From Limnohabitans sp. Hippo3 (GTDB taxonomy: Bacteria > Pseudomonadota > Gammaproteobacteria > Burkholderiales > Burkholderiaceae_C), in assembly GCF_003063665.1 (NCBI RefSeq), contig NZ_NESF01000007.1, forward strand, positions 62,001 through 126,000: a DNA stretch of 64,000 bases. Reading direction: 5' to 3'. The position numbers and the translations under genes were made by a program. The notes beneath the pieces are model-generated. The model worked only from the letters and a program-made list of their open reading frames with translations, was not told where the DNA came from and did not search any database. Numbering within the stretch: position 1 is the first letter of the stretch; every line of letters starts with the position of its first letter. Shown piece by piece: positions 41,922-49,409 of this stretch.

Positions 41922-41975
41922 GCAGACCGTTGGCGCCTTGGCAGGCTTGACGAAGACCGCGCAAGTGTTCGACCC

Positions 41976-42010
41976 AAAGAAAAAGCCCCTGCACGTGAGT
42001 GCAGAGGCTT
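41976..42010 (-). terminator. Terminator, probably the original tRNA-Asn terminator
   Basis: An 11-bp stem with one mismatch (AAGCCCCTGCAC / GTGCAGAGGCTT, loop GTGA) has its T run on the minus strand. It lies 8 bp outside the left attachment repeat. Before integration it would have stood directly behind the leftward tRNA-Asn gene. It can also serve the rightward 82-residue gene. Confidence 0.65.
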
Positions 42011-42017
42011 GACTTTT

Positions 42018-42066
42018 TGGCTCCTCAACCTGGGCTCGAACCAGGGACCTACGGATTAACAGTCCG
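42018..42066. repeat. Left attachment site (49-bp tRNA-Asn 3' fragment)
   Basis: Identical to 53779-53827. It contains the anticodon stem-loop, T-arm and CCA-proximal acceptor strand of tRNA-Asn but lacks the 5' half, so it is not a functional tRNA gene. Confidence 0.92.
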
Positions 42067-42087
42067 CAATTAATACCGTTTGCCCCC

Positions 42088-42122
42088 GTTGATGTAAGTT
42101 GATACAATCAATACAAATCAAC
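42088..42122. promoter_or_regulatory. Nested GTTGAT/ATCAAC inverted repeats before the integrase
   Basis: GTTGAT occurs at 42088-42093 and 42098-42103, with ATCAA at 42107-42111 and ATCAAC at 42117-42122. The inner pair forms TTGATACAATCAA. It lies between the left att site and the integrase gene, so it may be a repressor or recombination-directionality site. Confidence 0.35.
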
Positions 42123-42176
42123 AACTTAGGACGCTATTTCAGTCCGAGGGTGTTGATGGAAATTCGGTTGTTTTTC

Positions 42177-42204
42177 GGAAATTTGCTTACATCCACCGTT
42201 ACAT
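42177..42204. repeat. Left arm-type repeat
   Basis: A 28-bp sequence (26/28 identical, including a perfect 20-mer GCTTACATCCACCGTTACAT) is repeated in the same orientation at 53668-53695. Copies 110 bp inside one att site and 84 bp inside the other suggest integrase arm-binding sites. Confidence 0.55.
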
Positions 42205-42233
42205 AGGCCCGGTTGTAAGCAGAAGGGGCTAGC

Positions 42234-43544
42234 ATGGCAAAGGTGGCATTCACGGCGGGCAGGCTGGCAGGGTTCAAGTGCCCCGCTGACAAGCCGCAAG
42301 CGTTTCTGTGGGATTCGACCGCCCCGGGCTTGGGCCTGAGGACAACCCCGGTCGGTGCGCCTGCATTCGTGTTTCAAGGGCGCTACCAAGAAAAGACTAT
42401 CCGACTGACCATCGGAAGCCCCAGCGCCTGGAGCATCCCAGAGGCACAAGCCAAAGCCCGAGAGCTGCAACGCCTGATTGACGAGGGCAAGGACCCGCGC
42501 GCCGTGAAGGCCGACCAACTGTCAAAGGCCAACGAAGACCGCGAAGCAGCGAAGCGTGAGACGGTGACCGTGGGTGAGGCTTGGACTGCTTACCTGTCCG
42601 CCCGCCGTGCCCAATGGGGTGAGCGCCATTACCTCGACCATGAGCGCATGAGTAAACCCGGTGGGGTGGCTGGCAACCGTGGCACCCGGGGGCGAGGCGT
42701 GACCATTGACGGCCCGGTTTACCCGCTGCTGGCGCTGCGCCTCATTGACTTGACACCCGAGGCGGTGGAGTCATGGGCCGCCAAGCAAGCGAAAGCCCGC
42801 CCGACCTATGGTCGTTTGGCCTGGCGCTGCATCAAGGTGTTCTTGGGCTGGTGCATGGAGCAGGCCGAATACCGTGACTTGGTGCAAGACAATCCAGCGA
42901 AGACTCGCAAGACCCGCGAAGCCTTCGGCAAGCCCACGACCAAGCAAGATGCCCTGCAACGGGAGCAACTGCCCGCATGGTTTGATGCCGTGCGGCAAAT
43001 TGGCAACCCCGTGGTGTCCGCTGCCCTCCAAACCATGCTGCTGACAGGTGCCCGCCCGGGCGAGGTGCTGGCGCTGCGATGGGCTGATGTGAACAATCAG
43101 TGGAAGGGCTTGACCATCCGGGACAAGGTGGAAGGGGAGCGCGTGATTCCGCTGACACCCTACGTGGCGCAAATGCTGGCCGCGCTGCCCAAGCGCAACC
43201 GCTGGGTGTTTTCCAGCACGACCGCCAAGGATGGGGCGCTGACCATGCCGCGCAACCATCACGTGTCTGCATGCAAGGTGGCTGGGCTGGATGGCCTGAC
43301 CCTGCACGGGCTGCGCCGTTCGTTCTCCAGCCTGACCGAGTGGCTTGAAATACCGTCCGGCGTGGTGGCGCAAATCATGGGGCACAAGCCCAGCGCGACC
43401 GCCGAGAAGCATTACAAGGTGAGACCGCTGGACCTGCTGCGCCTGCACCATGAGCGTATCGAGGCGTGGATTTTGGAGCAGGGCAAGGTGCCATTTGCGG
43501 CCGATGCCGAGCCCGGTAAGCTGCGCGTGGTGGCCAATGCCTAA
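42234..43544 (+). CDS. int: Tyrosine recombinase / integrase (DUF4102 arm-binding type)
   Basis: A 436-residue site-specific recombinase. The N-terminal DUF4102-like arm-binding domain (about 1-90) has LWDSTAPGLGLRTTP and the LTIGSPSAWSIPEAQAKARE segment. The core-binding domain spans about 105-225. The catalytic domain has the first Arg in TGARPGEVLALRW, the H-x-x-R box LHGLRRSF, the second His in MGHKPSATAEKHY and the nucleophile Tyr in the same segment. All key residues are intact. Its position 168 bp from the left tRNA-Asn repeat identifies it as the element's integrase. Confidence 0.93.
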   Translation: MAKVAFTAGRLAGFKCPADKPQAFLWDSTAPGLGLRTTPVGAPAFVFQGRYQEKTIRLTIGSPSAWSIPEAQAKARELQRLIDEGKDPRAVKADQLSKANEDREAAKRETVTVGEAWTAYLSARRAQWGERHYLDHERMSKPGGVAGNRGTRGRGVTIDGPVYPLLALRLIDLTPEAVESWAAKQAKARPTYGRLAWRCIKVFLGWCMEQAEYRDLVQDNPAKTRKTREAFGKPTTKQDALQREQLPAWFDAVRQIGNPVVSAALQTMLLTGARPGEVLALRWADVNNQWKGLTIRDKVEGERVIPLTPYVAQMLAALPKRNRWVFSSTTAKDGALTMPRNHHVSACKVAGLDGLTLHGLRRSFSSLTEWLEIPSGVVAQIMGHKPSATAEKHYKVRPLDLLRLHHERIEAWILEQGKVPFAADAEPGKLRVVANA

Positions 43545-43830
43545 GCAAACCAAACCGAAGGTGCCTATCGTGAACATGACGCCTACAACCAGTGAAGATG
43601 AAGCCTTTGCAATCGGGGTCGCCGCATCGACTGACTCTGACGCCGAGCGCCTGGCACTGTTGCACTCGATGCATGGCGGGCGCGTGACGTTGATTCACTG
43701 CCGCATGCCTGATGTTCAGATGCCACTACCTCCCGCGACACTGCGCGGCCGCATCAAGTGGTACCTGATGCCATGGACTCGCCCAGCATTGACACCAGAA
43801 CAGCGCATGGCGCTGAAGCAACTCGACTAA
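43537..43830 (+). CDS. Hypothetical protein overlapping the integrase end
   Basis: A 97-residue protein beginning MPKQTKPKVPIVNMTPTTSE if ATG 43537 is used, which overlaps the integrase stop by 8 bp. A later ATG at 43576 is also possible. A basic C-terminal half contains RGRIKWYLMPWTRPALTPEQ, a short aromatic/basic motif. No family is recognised. Coupling to int suggests expression with it. Confidence 0.45.
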   Translation: MPKQTKPKVPIVNMTPTTSEDEAFAIGVAASTDSDAERLALLHSMHGGRVTLIHCRMPDVQMPLPPATLRGRIKWYLMPWTRPALTPEQRMALKQLD

Positions 43831-43926
43831 ACCAAATACGCCCCAGCTAGGCCCGCGAACCGAAAAGCGGAGTCCCTTCCTCTGCCTGCTGTGGCACCCA
43901 TTGAAGGACGCACCGAAGGGAGTGCA

Positions 43927-44706
43927 ATGCGCGAACACCTGACACCATGGGACTACGTGCCCGAATTCACCGGGCAACAAGCCGCCCTTGCAATCGTCGG
44001 ACTACCACCTACCGACACGGACGCACCCAAAGCCGCGCCTGTGCTGGCGCTGATGTACCGCGATTACGCGGACGTCATAGAGTGGTTCACCGAGGGGCCT
44101 GTGCGCTGGGAAATGGCGGCCGCTGAAAATGAGCTGGTCAAAAGCCCGCCCGTACATCACAGAATCACAGCCCCCAGCACCCCATTGCCATCCATTGAAT
44201 TGCAGCGGGCACTCGCAAGCATTGATGCCGCGACTTCGGACATGGAGCGAAGCATCATCCACCGGTCATGGATGGGGTGGCTTTGCACAAACGCATCCGA
44301 CTTTGACAGGCAGCACTTTTCCCGCGCTGTATTGGCCCGCTGGGTACAACAGGTGGGCGCATCAACTCAATACCAATTCGCCAAACCGCCGCCCCAGGAA
44401 AGCGCCAAAGCAGTTGCACCCGAGGCGCAATCCATTGCCTCACTGCCCGCCGTGGTCAGTGACAGCAATTGCGCCCCACAAGACCCAGAGCGCCGCCTAG
44501 CCCGTTTGCGCTCACTTGGTGGGCACGCGACATACAAGCGGGGGGAATGGAAATTCACGGGCATAACCGCCCTTGTGAAAGCCGAAAAGAGCGAAGAGCG
44601 CAAGCGAAGCGATGAAAAGACCATACGTGACGACTTGAGAGAAGCCGCACAAAACGAGCTTGATGCAAAGCGTGCCGGTGTGTTTGACAGGCTGGGGCAA
44701 AGATAG
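43927..44706 (+). CDS. Hypothetical element protein with basic helical C-terminus
   Basis: A 259-residue protein starting MREHLTPWDYVPEFTGQQAA after a clear AAGGGAG. The N-terminal 100 residues look globular (ALAIVGLPPTDTD, then VLALMYRDYADVIEWFTEGP). A Pro/Ala-rich linker (about 150-190) and a charged helical tail (LVKAEKSEERKRSDEKTIRD) follow. I do not recognise the family. Similar proteins are common in integrase-bearing islands of Burkholderiales, but that is recollection, not a search result. Confidence 0.6.
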   Translation: MREHLTPWDYVPEFTGQQAALAIVGLPPTDTDAPKAAPVLALMYRDYADVIEWFTEGPVRWEMAAAENELVKSPPVHHRITAPSTPLPSIELQRALASIDAATSDMERSIIHRSWMGWLCTNASDFDRQHFSRAVLARWVQQVGASTQYQFAKPPPQESAKAVAPEAQSIASLPAVVSDSNCAPQDPERRLARLRSLGGHATYKRGEWKFTGITALVKAEKSEERKRSDEKTIRDDLREAAQNELDAKRAGVFDRLGQR

Positions 44707-44834
44707 GCAATTCCCGGTTTCTCCCGCAGCAATTCCCGCCCTCACAATGAACGTCGACCAAGCACGCACCCCCGGTTTTTCCCGTTCACTCCCGCGATTT
44801 TGCAATTCACCCCACGGCACGAATCAACGTGCCG
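44707..44834. promoter_or_regulatory. Repeat-rich control region before the HTH gene
   Basis: The 140-bp spacer holds two copies of CCCGGTTTYTCCCG (44713-44726 and 44771-44784). GCAATTCCCG occurs at 44707 and 44729, with a related GCAATTCACC at 44802. A perfect hairpin CGGCACG-AATCAA-CGTGCCG lies at 44815-44834. The repeats look like protein-binding sites controlling the downstream HTH gene or local replication. Confidence 0.45.
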
Positions 44835-44846
44835 GAAAGGTGAAAT

Positions 44847-45101
44847 ATGCAAACCGTAATCCATCACAGCGCAGACACCCGCCGCGCTTTATCTGAGCCC
44901 CAACACTTCCCGCCGCTGGAGCTGGTTAACCGCCCCACAGTACCAACCGAACAAGCTGCGCATTACTTACTGCGCCGCCCTCAGACGCTGAGGGGGTGGG
45001 CCTGCGCTGAGACTTTCCCTGATGGCCTGCGCCCGGTGCGCGTCAATGGTCGCTTGGGATGGCCTGTCTCTGGCATCAAGCAAGTTTTGGGGGTGGCGTA
45101 A
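44847..45101 (+). CDS. Excisionase/AlpA-like helix-turn-helix protein
   Basis: An 84-residue protein. Residues about 30-80 (VPTEQAAHYLLRRPQTLRGW, then GLRPVRVNGRLGWPVSGIKQ) form a MerR-like winged HTH of the excisionase/AlpA class. A beta-hairpin 'wing' carries VNGRLGWPV. In such elements this protein usually acts as recombination-directionality factor or activator of early genes. GAAAGGTG precedes the ATG. Its stop overlaps the next start by 1 bp. Confidence 0.65.
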   Translation: MQTVIHHSADTRRALSEPQHFPPLELVNRPTVPTEQAAHYLLRRPQTLRGWACAETFPDGLRPVRVNGRLGWPVSGIKQVLGVA

Positions 45102-45394
45102 TGGACAACCAAAACGCCACACCAAAGCCCCTGAAACTCTGTAAACGCCAAGAACGCGTTGCCCGTGCCCTGCTGTTGGCAGGTGACCGCTGGACATGGC
45201 GGGAGGACATTGACCGCATTGCTGGCGCATCGAATGGCCCTGCCGTCATTCAGGCGCTGCGCCGCAAAGGCATTCAAATCGACACGCAGACCGCTGAGCG
45301 CATCGACCGCGACGGCAAGCCATGCAAGCCGGGACAGTACCGACTTGCCCCCAAAGCTGCCGACATGCTGGCCGCCTATGGCTTTGCCGCCTGA
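45101..45394 (+). CDS. Small winged-helix-like hypothetical protein
   Basis: A 97-residue basic protein starting MDNQNATPKPLKLCKRQERV. The stretch LLLAGDRWTWREDIDRIAGA...AVIQALRRKGIQIDTQ...QYRLAPKAADML looks like a winged helix of the kind found in short phage regulators. This is fold-level inference only. It overlaps the preceding HTH gene by 1 bp and precedes the replication-type gene by 11 bp. Confidence 0.55.
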   Translation: MDNQNATPKPLKLCKRQERVARALLLAGDRWTWREDIDRIAGASNGPAVIQALRRKGIQIDTQTAERIDRDGKPCKPGQYRLAPKAADMLAAYGFAA

Positions 45395-45405
45395 GGGGCG
45401 ACGGA

Positions 45406-46002
45406 ATGGCCAACGGGCGAAACGGCGGGCGCAAGGGCGACACAGGGCGCGACAGTGGCGGATTTATGGCCGTACCTTGGTCCGTCATGGATAGCCCCGC
45501 CTACGCAGGCTTGAGCCACCCGGCCAGATCGCTGCTGCTGGAGTTTGCCCGCCAGTTTGTCCGCGACAACAACGGGCGCTTACTGGCCAGCCGTGCCTAC
45601 TTGGCTGGGCGTGGTTGGAGATCTTCAGATGTGATCCAGCGGGCCAAGGACGAATTGTTGGCGGCAGGGTTCATCTTTGAGACGGTCAAGGGCCAGCGAC
45701 CGAACAAGGCGAGTTGGTATGCCGTGACCTGGCGCACGCTTGACCGCCACCCTGGGTATGACCACGGCGCGACCGAAGCCTTTGAGCGTGGCGCGTACCG
45801 CCGCACAACACCGCTGAAAAACGCGGTCCTTTGTCCGTCTGGCGGAACAGATAGGCCCCTGATAGCTCCGTCTGACGGAACAAGGAAGCCCTCTGTTGTT
45901 CCGTCTCACGGAACTATCCGGGGCTCTTTTTGGGTTCCCTCTGTTCCGTCTGGCGGACACCATCTAGAGAAGCCATCTGCTGCTCTTGCAATGCAATCCT
46001 GA
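45406..46002 (+). CDS. Replication-type helix-turn-helix protein of the element
   Basis: A 198-residue protein starting MANGRNGGRKGDTGRDSGGF. The core (about 15-115) reads MAVPWSVMDSPAYAGLSHPA, RSLLLEFARQFVRDNNGRLL, then KDELLAAGFIFETVKGQRPN, resembling the winged-helix domain of plasmid or phage replication initiators. The C-terminal third contains four short repeats of the type PSxGT (CPSGGT, APSDGT, VPSHGT, VPSGGH). At DNA level these are four palindromes of form TCCGTCT-CGGA. Function is inferred; a regulatory rather than replicative role is possible. Confidence 0.6.
   Translation: MANGRNGGRKGDTGRDSGGFMAVPWSVMDSPAYAGLSHPARSLLLEFARQFVRDNNGRLLASRAYLAGRGWRSSDVIQRAKDELLAAGFIFETVKGQRPNKASWYAVTWRTLDRHPGYDHGATEAFERGAYRRTTPLKNAVLCPSGGTDRPLIAPSDGTRKPSVVPSHGTIRGSFWVPSVPSGGHHLEKPSAALAMQS
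45834..45957. repeat. Four palindromic iteron-like repeats
   Basis: TCCGTCTGGCGGA (45834-45846), TCCGTCTGACGGA (45867-45879), TCCGTCTCACGGA (45900-45912) and TCCGTCTGGCGGA (45945-45957). Each is a TCCG/CGGA inverted repeat around a 5-bp centre. Start-to-start spacings are 33, 33 and 45 bp, all in frame with the surrounding gene. Confidence 0.8.
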
Positions 46003-46017
46003 TACAGAAAGAAACCG

Positions 46018-46506
46018 ATGACCACGACCAAAGAAGTATTCCATGAGGTAACCGCCGAAATGTCGGGCGGTGCCGTGCTGCTGACGCAACCTGATTACTG
46101 CGGAGAGAGCAGCAGTGTGTTGATGCACCCGTTGCAATTGCGCCACTTTGCCGAGCGCTTTGCAGGCATGGAGCCTGTAGGCTGGATGACCTCGCAGCCG
46201 GTCAAGACCTTGGCCCGCCGCCTGCGCACGCTGGCCTTTCACATTGATTTCCTCTACGACTACATCAAGAACCACTCAGACCACAAGCATGCAGACCTGA
46301 GCTTTGAGCTGTCAAAGGCGATTGCACTGACCGAAATGGCCGACGAATTTTGCGCCGACCTGCCGGACGAGCTTTGCGAAACGGACGATGAACCAATCCA
46401 ACCGTCACAGGAGCCAGCCCCGCGACCAGCGCCAGCACCAGAAGTAACCCCAAGCCCTGCGCACCTCAAGGGGCGAATCAAGCCAAAACAGAGTGTTTTG
46501 ATTTAA
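46018..46506 (+). CDS. Hypothetical element protein
   Basis: A 162-residue protein starting MTTTKEVFHEVTAEMSGGAV. An acidic globular part (about 1-120) contains HPLQLRHFAERFAGMEPVGW and RTLAFHIDFLYDYIKNHSDH. A Pro/Ala-rich tail (EPAPRPAPAPEVTPSPAH) ends in a basic patch. No family is recognised. It follows the replication-type gene by 15 bp. Confidence 0.55.
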   Translation: MTTTKEVFHEVTAEMSGGAVLLTQPDYCGESSSVLMHPLQLRHFAERFAGMEPVGWMTSQPVKTLARRLRTLAFHIDFLYDYIKNHSDHKHADLSFELSKAIALTEMADEFCADLPDELCETDDEPIQPSQEPAPRPAPAPEVTPSPAHLKGRIKPKQSVLI

Positions 46507-46519
46507 CAGGGTGAAAACA

Positions 46520-46963
46520 ATGACAGAGCCAGTCAAAAAAAAGAAGCCCGGGCGCTGGAAGGCAGGGGAAAGCGGTAACCCGAAGGGGCGGCCGGCCGGT
46601 GTCGGCAAGGTGGCGCAAATACGCGCAGCAATTGAGGAGCATGTTCCTGAGCTGCTGAATGCTTTGGTGACGAAGGCCCTGGGCGGTGACGTTGGAGCTG
46701 CCCGCCTGTTGCTGGAGCGAACCATTGCCCCTTTGCGTGCAGTGGAGCCTACCCAAGCACTGACGTTGCCGGATGGGACGCTGACCGACCAGGGCCGCGC
46801 CGTGTTGAAGGCCGTGGCCGCTGGTGAGCTTGCCCCGGGTCAGGGGGCATCGCTGCTGAGTGCCATAGGTTCACTGGCCCGGGTGTCAGAGATAGACGAG
46901 CTGGCGGCCCGGATTGAGGCGCTGGAGGCCGCAAACGCAAAGAGTGGGGGGCAGCATGCATGA
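46520..46963 (+). CDS. DUF5681 domain protein
   Basis: A 147-residue protein with a basic N-terminus (KKKKPGRWKAGESGNPKGRP), the DUF5681 signature. A helical middle (IRAAIEEHVPELLNALVTKA) and LTDQGRAVLKAVAAGELAPG near the C-terminus follow. DUF5681 proteins often sit beside phage terminase genes and may bind DNA, but no terminase gene follows here. GTG 46511 is an alternative start; ATG 46520 is preferred. The next gene overlaps its stop by 8 bp. Confidence 0.75.
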   Translation: MTEPVKKKKPGRWKAGESGNPKGRPAGVGKVAQIRAAIEEHVPELLNALVTKALGGDVGAARLLLERTIAPLRAVEPTQALTLPDGTLTDQGRAVLKAVAAGELAPGQGASLLSAIGSLARVSEIDELAARIEALEAANAKSGGQHA

Positions 46964-47183
46964 GAGCCTAAAAAAGCGCCTGCTGGCGCTGGAGCAGGGC
47001 AGTCCACAGGCTCAAAAATGCACGGGGGTGGTGACGTATGGGCGCAATGAGACACAAGACCAGGCCTTGGAGCGTGCCCGGGCGCAAGGCGTGACCGGCG
47101 CTGTGTTGCTGGTGCCCGAGGTGATGACCTATAAAGAGTGGGCCGAGATGATGGACAGAAAGGCAAACGATGCGGGCACTTGA
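46956..47183 (+). CDS. Small hypothetical element protein
   Basis: A 75-residue protein starting MHESLKKRLLALEQGSPQ with a helical N-terminus and VLLVPEVMTYKEWAEMMDRK near the end. It overlaps both the DUF5681 gene upstream (8 bp) and the next frame downstream (14 bp), typical of phage-type gene packing. No family is recognised. Confidence 0.55.
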   Translation: MHESLKKRLLALEQGSPQAQKCTGVVTYGRNETQDQALERARAQGVTGAVLLVPEVMTYKEWAEMMDRKANDAGT

Positions 47184-48099
47184 GCGCCGGTTGCGAGCAA
47201 TGGAGGGGGTGAGGCGGGCGCTGACAGCAATGTGCGCCACGGTGCTGACACGGCCGGGGAATCACGCGACCCAAGCAGACCTTGACGCATTCAACACCCA
47301 GCTAGCGACAGCCCGCGAACGTGGCGGTCCCTTGGTCATTTTGACCTTGAACCGCGCTGATATCCTGACCAGAGGGGCACCTGTCACGGTTCGCCGTGAT
47401 GGAGATATGGCAGTGCAAAAGCTGGAACCCATAACGCCCCTTTTGGCTTGGCCTTGCCCCGTACGAATGTCCGTGCTGAACCCGCTGCGCTCTGACAATT
47501 TGGGCCTAAACAGGAGGCGGAACCATGTCGCAGATGCTGGATTTAGACGATTTCCCGATTGGCACCCTGGCCCGCACACCAAGCGGGCGCATTGGCGTTG
47601 TCATCAAACACAAGGGCGCGGCAAGCAAGCAGGATCATTTTCAGAGGCTGGTGCTGCACTTCAGTGCGGACCCTCACGACTCTGTGACGCTTCAGCCCAA
47701 CATGCTGGAGCCAATCACGTCGCGCACCTGTGGCCGCGCCCTAACTGCAAAGGCCCGCGAGTTCTGGGCATCGGAGGACGGCGAAAGGCTCATGCAGAAG
47801 ATGCGGCACCGCCAACAGTTCACACGGGCCGACCGCGACACCTTGGAACGTGTCATGTGCGGAGAGCCTTACCGGTCAGGTGTAACACACCAAGCGTTAC
47901 AGAAGCATCACAAGACAGGCCAGCTCACGCCTCACCCGAGCCACACTCTCTGAGCATGCCCCGCAGTTGTTTGACTTGCACAACAGGGGTGACGAAAGTC
48001 CGCCGAAAGAGCGTGCAGGCTCAAAAATTCAAATACGTTTTTGAAAGAGAAAAAACCATGCACACGAACCAAACGACAACCACCCAGAAAGAGGGCTGA
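47170..48099 (+). CDS. Uncertain frame; N-terminal third likely coding, remainder overlaps another gene
   Basis: The frame is open for 309 codons. Residues 1-100 (MRALERRLRAMEGVRRALTA...GGPLVILTLNRADILTRGAP) look like a protein and overlap the previous stop by 14 bp. From about residue 119 it runs in another frame through the well-supported gene at 47525-47953, where its composition becomes rich in His, Arg, Cys, Trp and Pro, typical of a shadow frame. The real gene may have been frameshifted near 47430-47520. I report the whole frame with low confidence. Confidence 0.35.
   Translation: MRALERRLRAMEGVRRALTAMCATVLTRPGNHATQADLDAFNTQLATARERGGPLVILTLNRADILTRGAPVTVRRDGDMAVQKLEPITPLLAWPCPVRMSVLNPLRSDNLGLNRRRNHVADAGFRRFPDWHPGPHTKRAHWRCHQTQGRGKQAGSFSEAGAALQCGPSRLCDASAQHAGANHVAHLWPRPNCKGPRVLGIGGRRKAHAEDAAPPTVHTGRPRHLGTCHVRRALPVRCNTPSVTEASQDRPAHASPEPHSLSMPRSCLTCTTGVTKVRRKSVQAQKFKYVFEREKTMHTNQTTTTQKEG
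47525..47953 (+). CDS. Hypothetical element protein
   Basis: A 142-residue protein preceded by a strong AGGAGG (47511-47516). The N-terminal part (FPIGTLARTPSGRIGVVIKH) resembles a small beta-barrel. A basic helical C-terminal part contains RLMQKMRHRQQFTRADRDTL. No family is recognised. The strong RBS and balanced composition favour it over the frame it overlaps. Confidence 0.6.
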   Translation: MSQMLDLDDFPIGTLARTPSGRIGVVIKHKGAASKQDHFQRLVLHFSADPHDSVTLQPNMLEPITSRTCGRALTAKAREFWASEDGERLMQKMRHRQQFTRADRDTLERVMCGEPYRSGVTHQALQKHHKTGQLTPHPSHTL

Positions 48100-48101
48100 C
48101 C

Positions 48102-49409
48102 ATGCAGTTCAAACTCAATGCAGAAGGCGCAATGGCCGCAGGTCAGGGCATTGGCAACGCCATCAAGGCGTTTGCCATGGGGCCACAGGTGCGCCAACAA
48201 GCGGCGCAAAGTCAGGAAGCCATATTGGCCAAAATCTATGCAGACAACATGCAGGGCAACCAGTATGGTGCGAACGCCCGCAAGCTGACCGCAGATGCAA
48301 CCGATCAGGAGATGACGACGCGACTTCGTGAGGGCGTCGATGCAGAGCTGGCCGCCAATCCGAGCATGCCAGCTTATGAGCGAGCCCTTCGCATGGGCTT
48401 CAAGTTCGCAGGCCCTCAGCACATGCAGAACTGGTCAGCAGCCGCCGTGAACGAAAAGAAGATTGCCGACCTGAACGCTATTCAGGCCAATCCTGAGCTG
48501 GCGCAGGCCACCGGCATTGCCTACGGCGCGACCAAGGGCGAGCTGCCTTTCACTGCTGTCAACGATGGCGGCCATAGCTTCAACCGCTACACCGGCAACA
48601 CGACAGAGGCCAACCCTGTGCTGGCCAAACTTTTTGGCGACAAGCGCCAGTCCGAGATTGCTGAGAACAAGGCGCAGGCGAACAGCGCGAACGCATCGGC
48701 GCGCAAGACCACGCAGGACATTGAGCAGAGCATTCGCACCGGTGACCTGCAAGTGGTCAACGGGGCTGATGGTGCCATCACCGTTGTGAACAAGCGAACC
48801 ATGACAGCGCAGCCGGTGCTGGATGCCCAAGGCCGGACGGTTCAAGCTGGTGCGGCTGCTGCCAAGCCCCTGACAGAGCAGCAAGCAAAAGCCAATTTGT
48901 TCGGGGCACGAATGTACGAGGCCAACAAAATCCTGAATGAGCTTGAGGACGCAAAAGTGATGCGGCCAGGGGCCATCAAGGGCAGCGCAGAAACCGTGGG
49001 GCGAATTCTTGGGCTTGGCACTGATTCCATGGGGGGAACGCTGGCTGATGCGGCCGGGAGCATGACCAATTGGACGCAAAGTAAATCGCAGCAACGCGTG
49101 GAGCAAGCCCGACGAGACTTTGTGAACGCGGTGCTTCGCAAAGAGTCTGGGGCGGTCATTTCACCGCAGGAGTTTGCAAACGCTGAAAAGCAGTATTTCC
49201 CGCAACCCGGAGACAGCAAGGCCGTGATTGAGCAAAAGCGGAAAAACCGCGAATTGGCCATGAATATGATGCTGAAGGAAGTGCCGGACGCGCAACGATA
49301 CCGACCAGGCGCGAGCCCTGCCGTCAGTACGCCACCAGCGCCAGCAGATTCGGGTGCTGGCGAGACAACCCCCGCTGCTTCTGGTTGGTCTATTCGGAGG
49401 ATTGATTGA
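48102..49409 (+). CDS. Phage virion-interior / DNA-ejection-like protein
   Basis: A 435-residue Ala/Gln-rich, largely helical protein. The C-terminal segment FVNAVLRKESGAVISPQEFA...EKQYFPQPGDSKAVIEQKRK resembles a motif I associate with internal or tail-interior proteins of podovirus-like phages. It has no signal peptide or membrane segment. It overlaps the next large gene by 1 bp (TGATG). Retention of this gene without capsid genes is unusual. The assignment rests on motif memory and size, not on a search. Confidence 0.55.
   Translation: MQFKLNAEGAMAAGQGIGNAIKAFAMGPQVRQQAAQSQEAILAKIYADNMQGNQYGANARKLTADATDQEMTTRLREGVDAELAANPSMPAYERALRMGFKFAGPQHMQNWSAAAVNEKKIADLNAIQANPELAQATGIAYGATKGELPFTAVNDGGHSFNRYTGNTTEANPVLAKLFGDKRQSEIAENKAQANSANASARKTTQDIEQSIRTGDLQVVNGADGAITVVNKRTMTAQPVLDAQGRTVQAGAAAAKPLTEQQAKANLFGARMYEANKILNELEDAKVMRPGAIKGSAETVGRILGLGTDSMGGTLADAAGSMTNWTQSKSQQRVEQARRDFVNAVLRKESGAVISPQEFANAEKQYFPQPGDSKAVIEQKRKNRELAMNMMLKEVPDAQRYRPGASPAVSTPPAPADSGAGETTPAASGWSIRRID

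Noticed and set aside
42018..42066. A second tRNA-Asn gene at the left end of the element
   Set aside because: Only the 3' 49 nt are present; the acceptor 5' strand and D-arm are missing, so it is an attachment-site copy.
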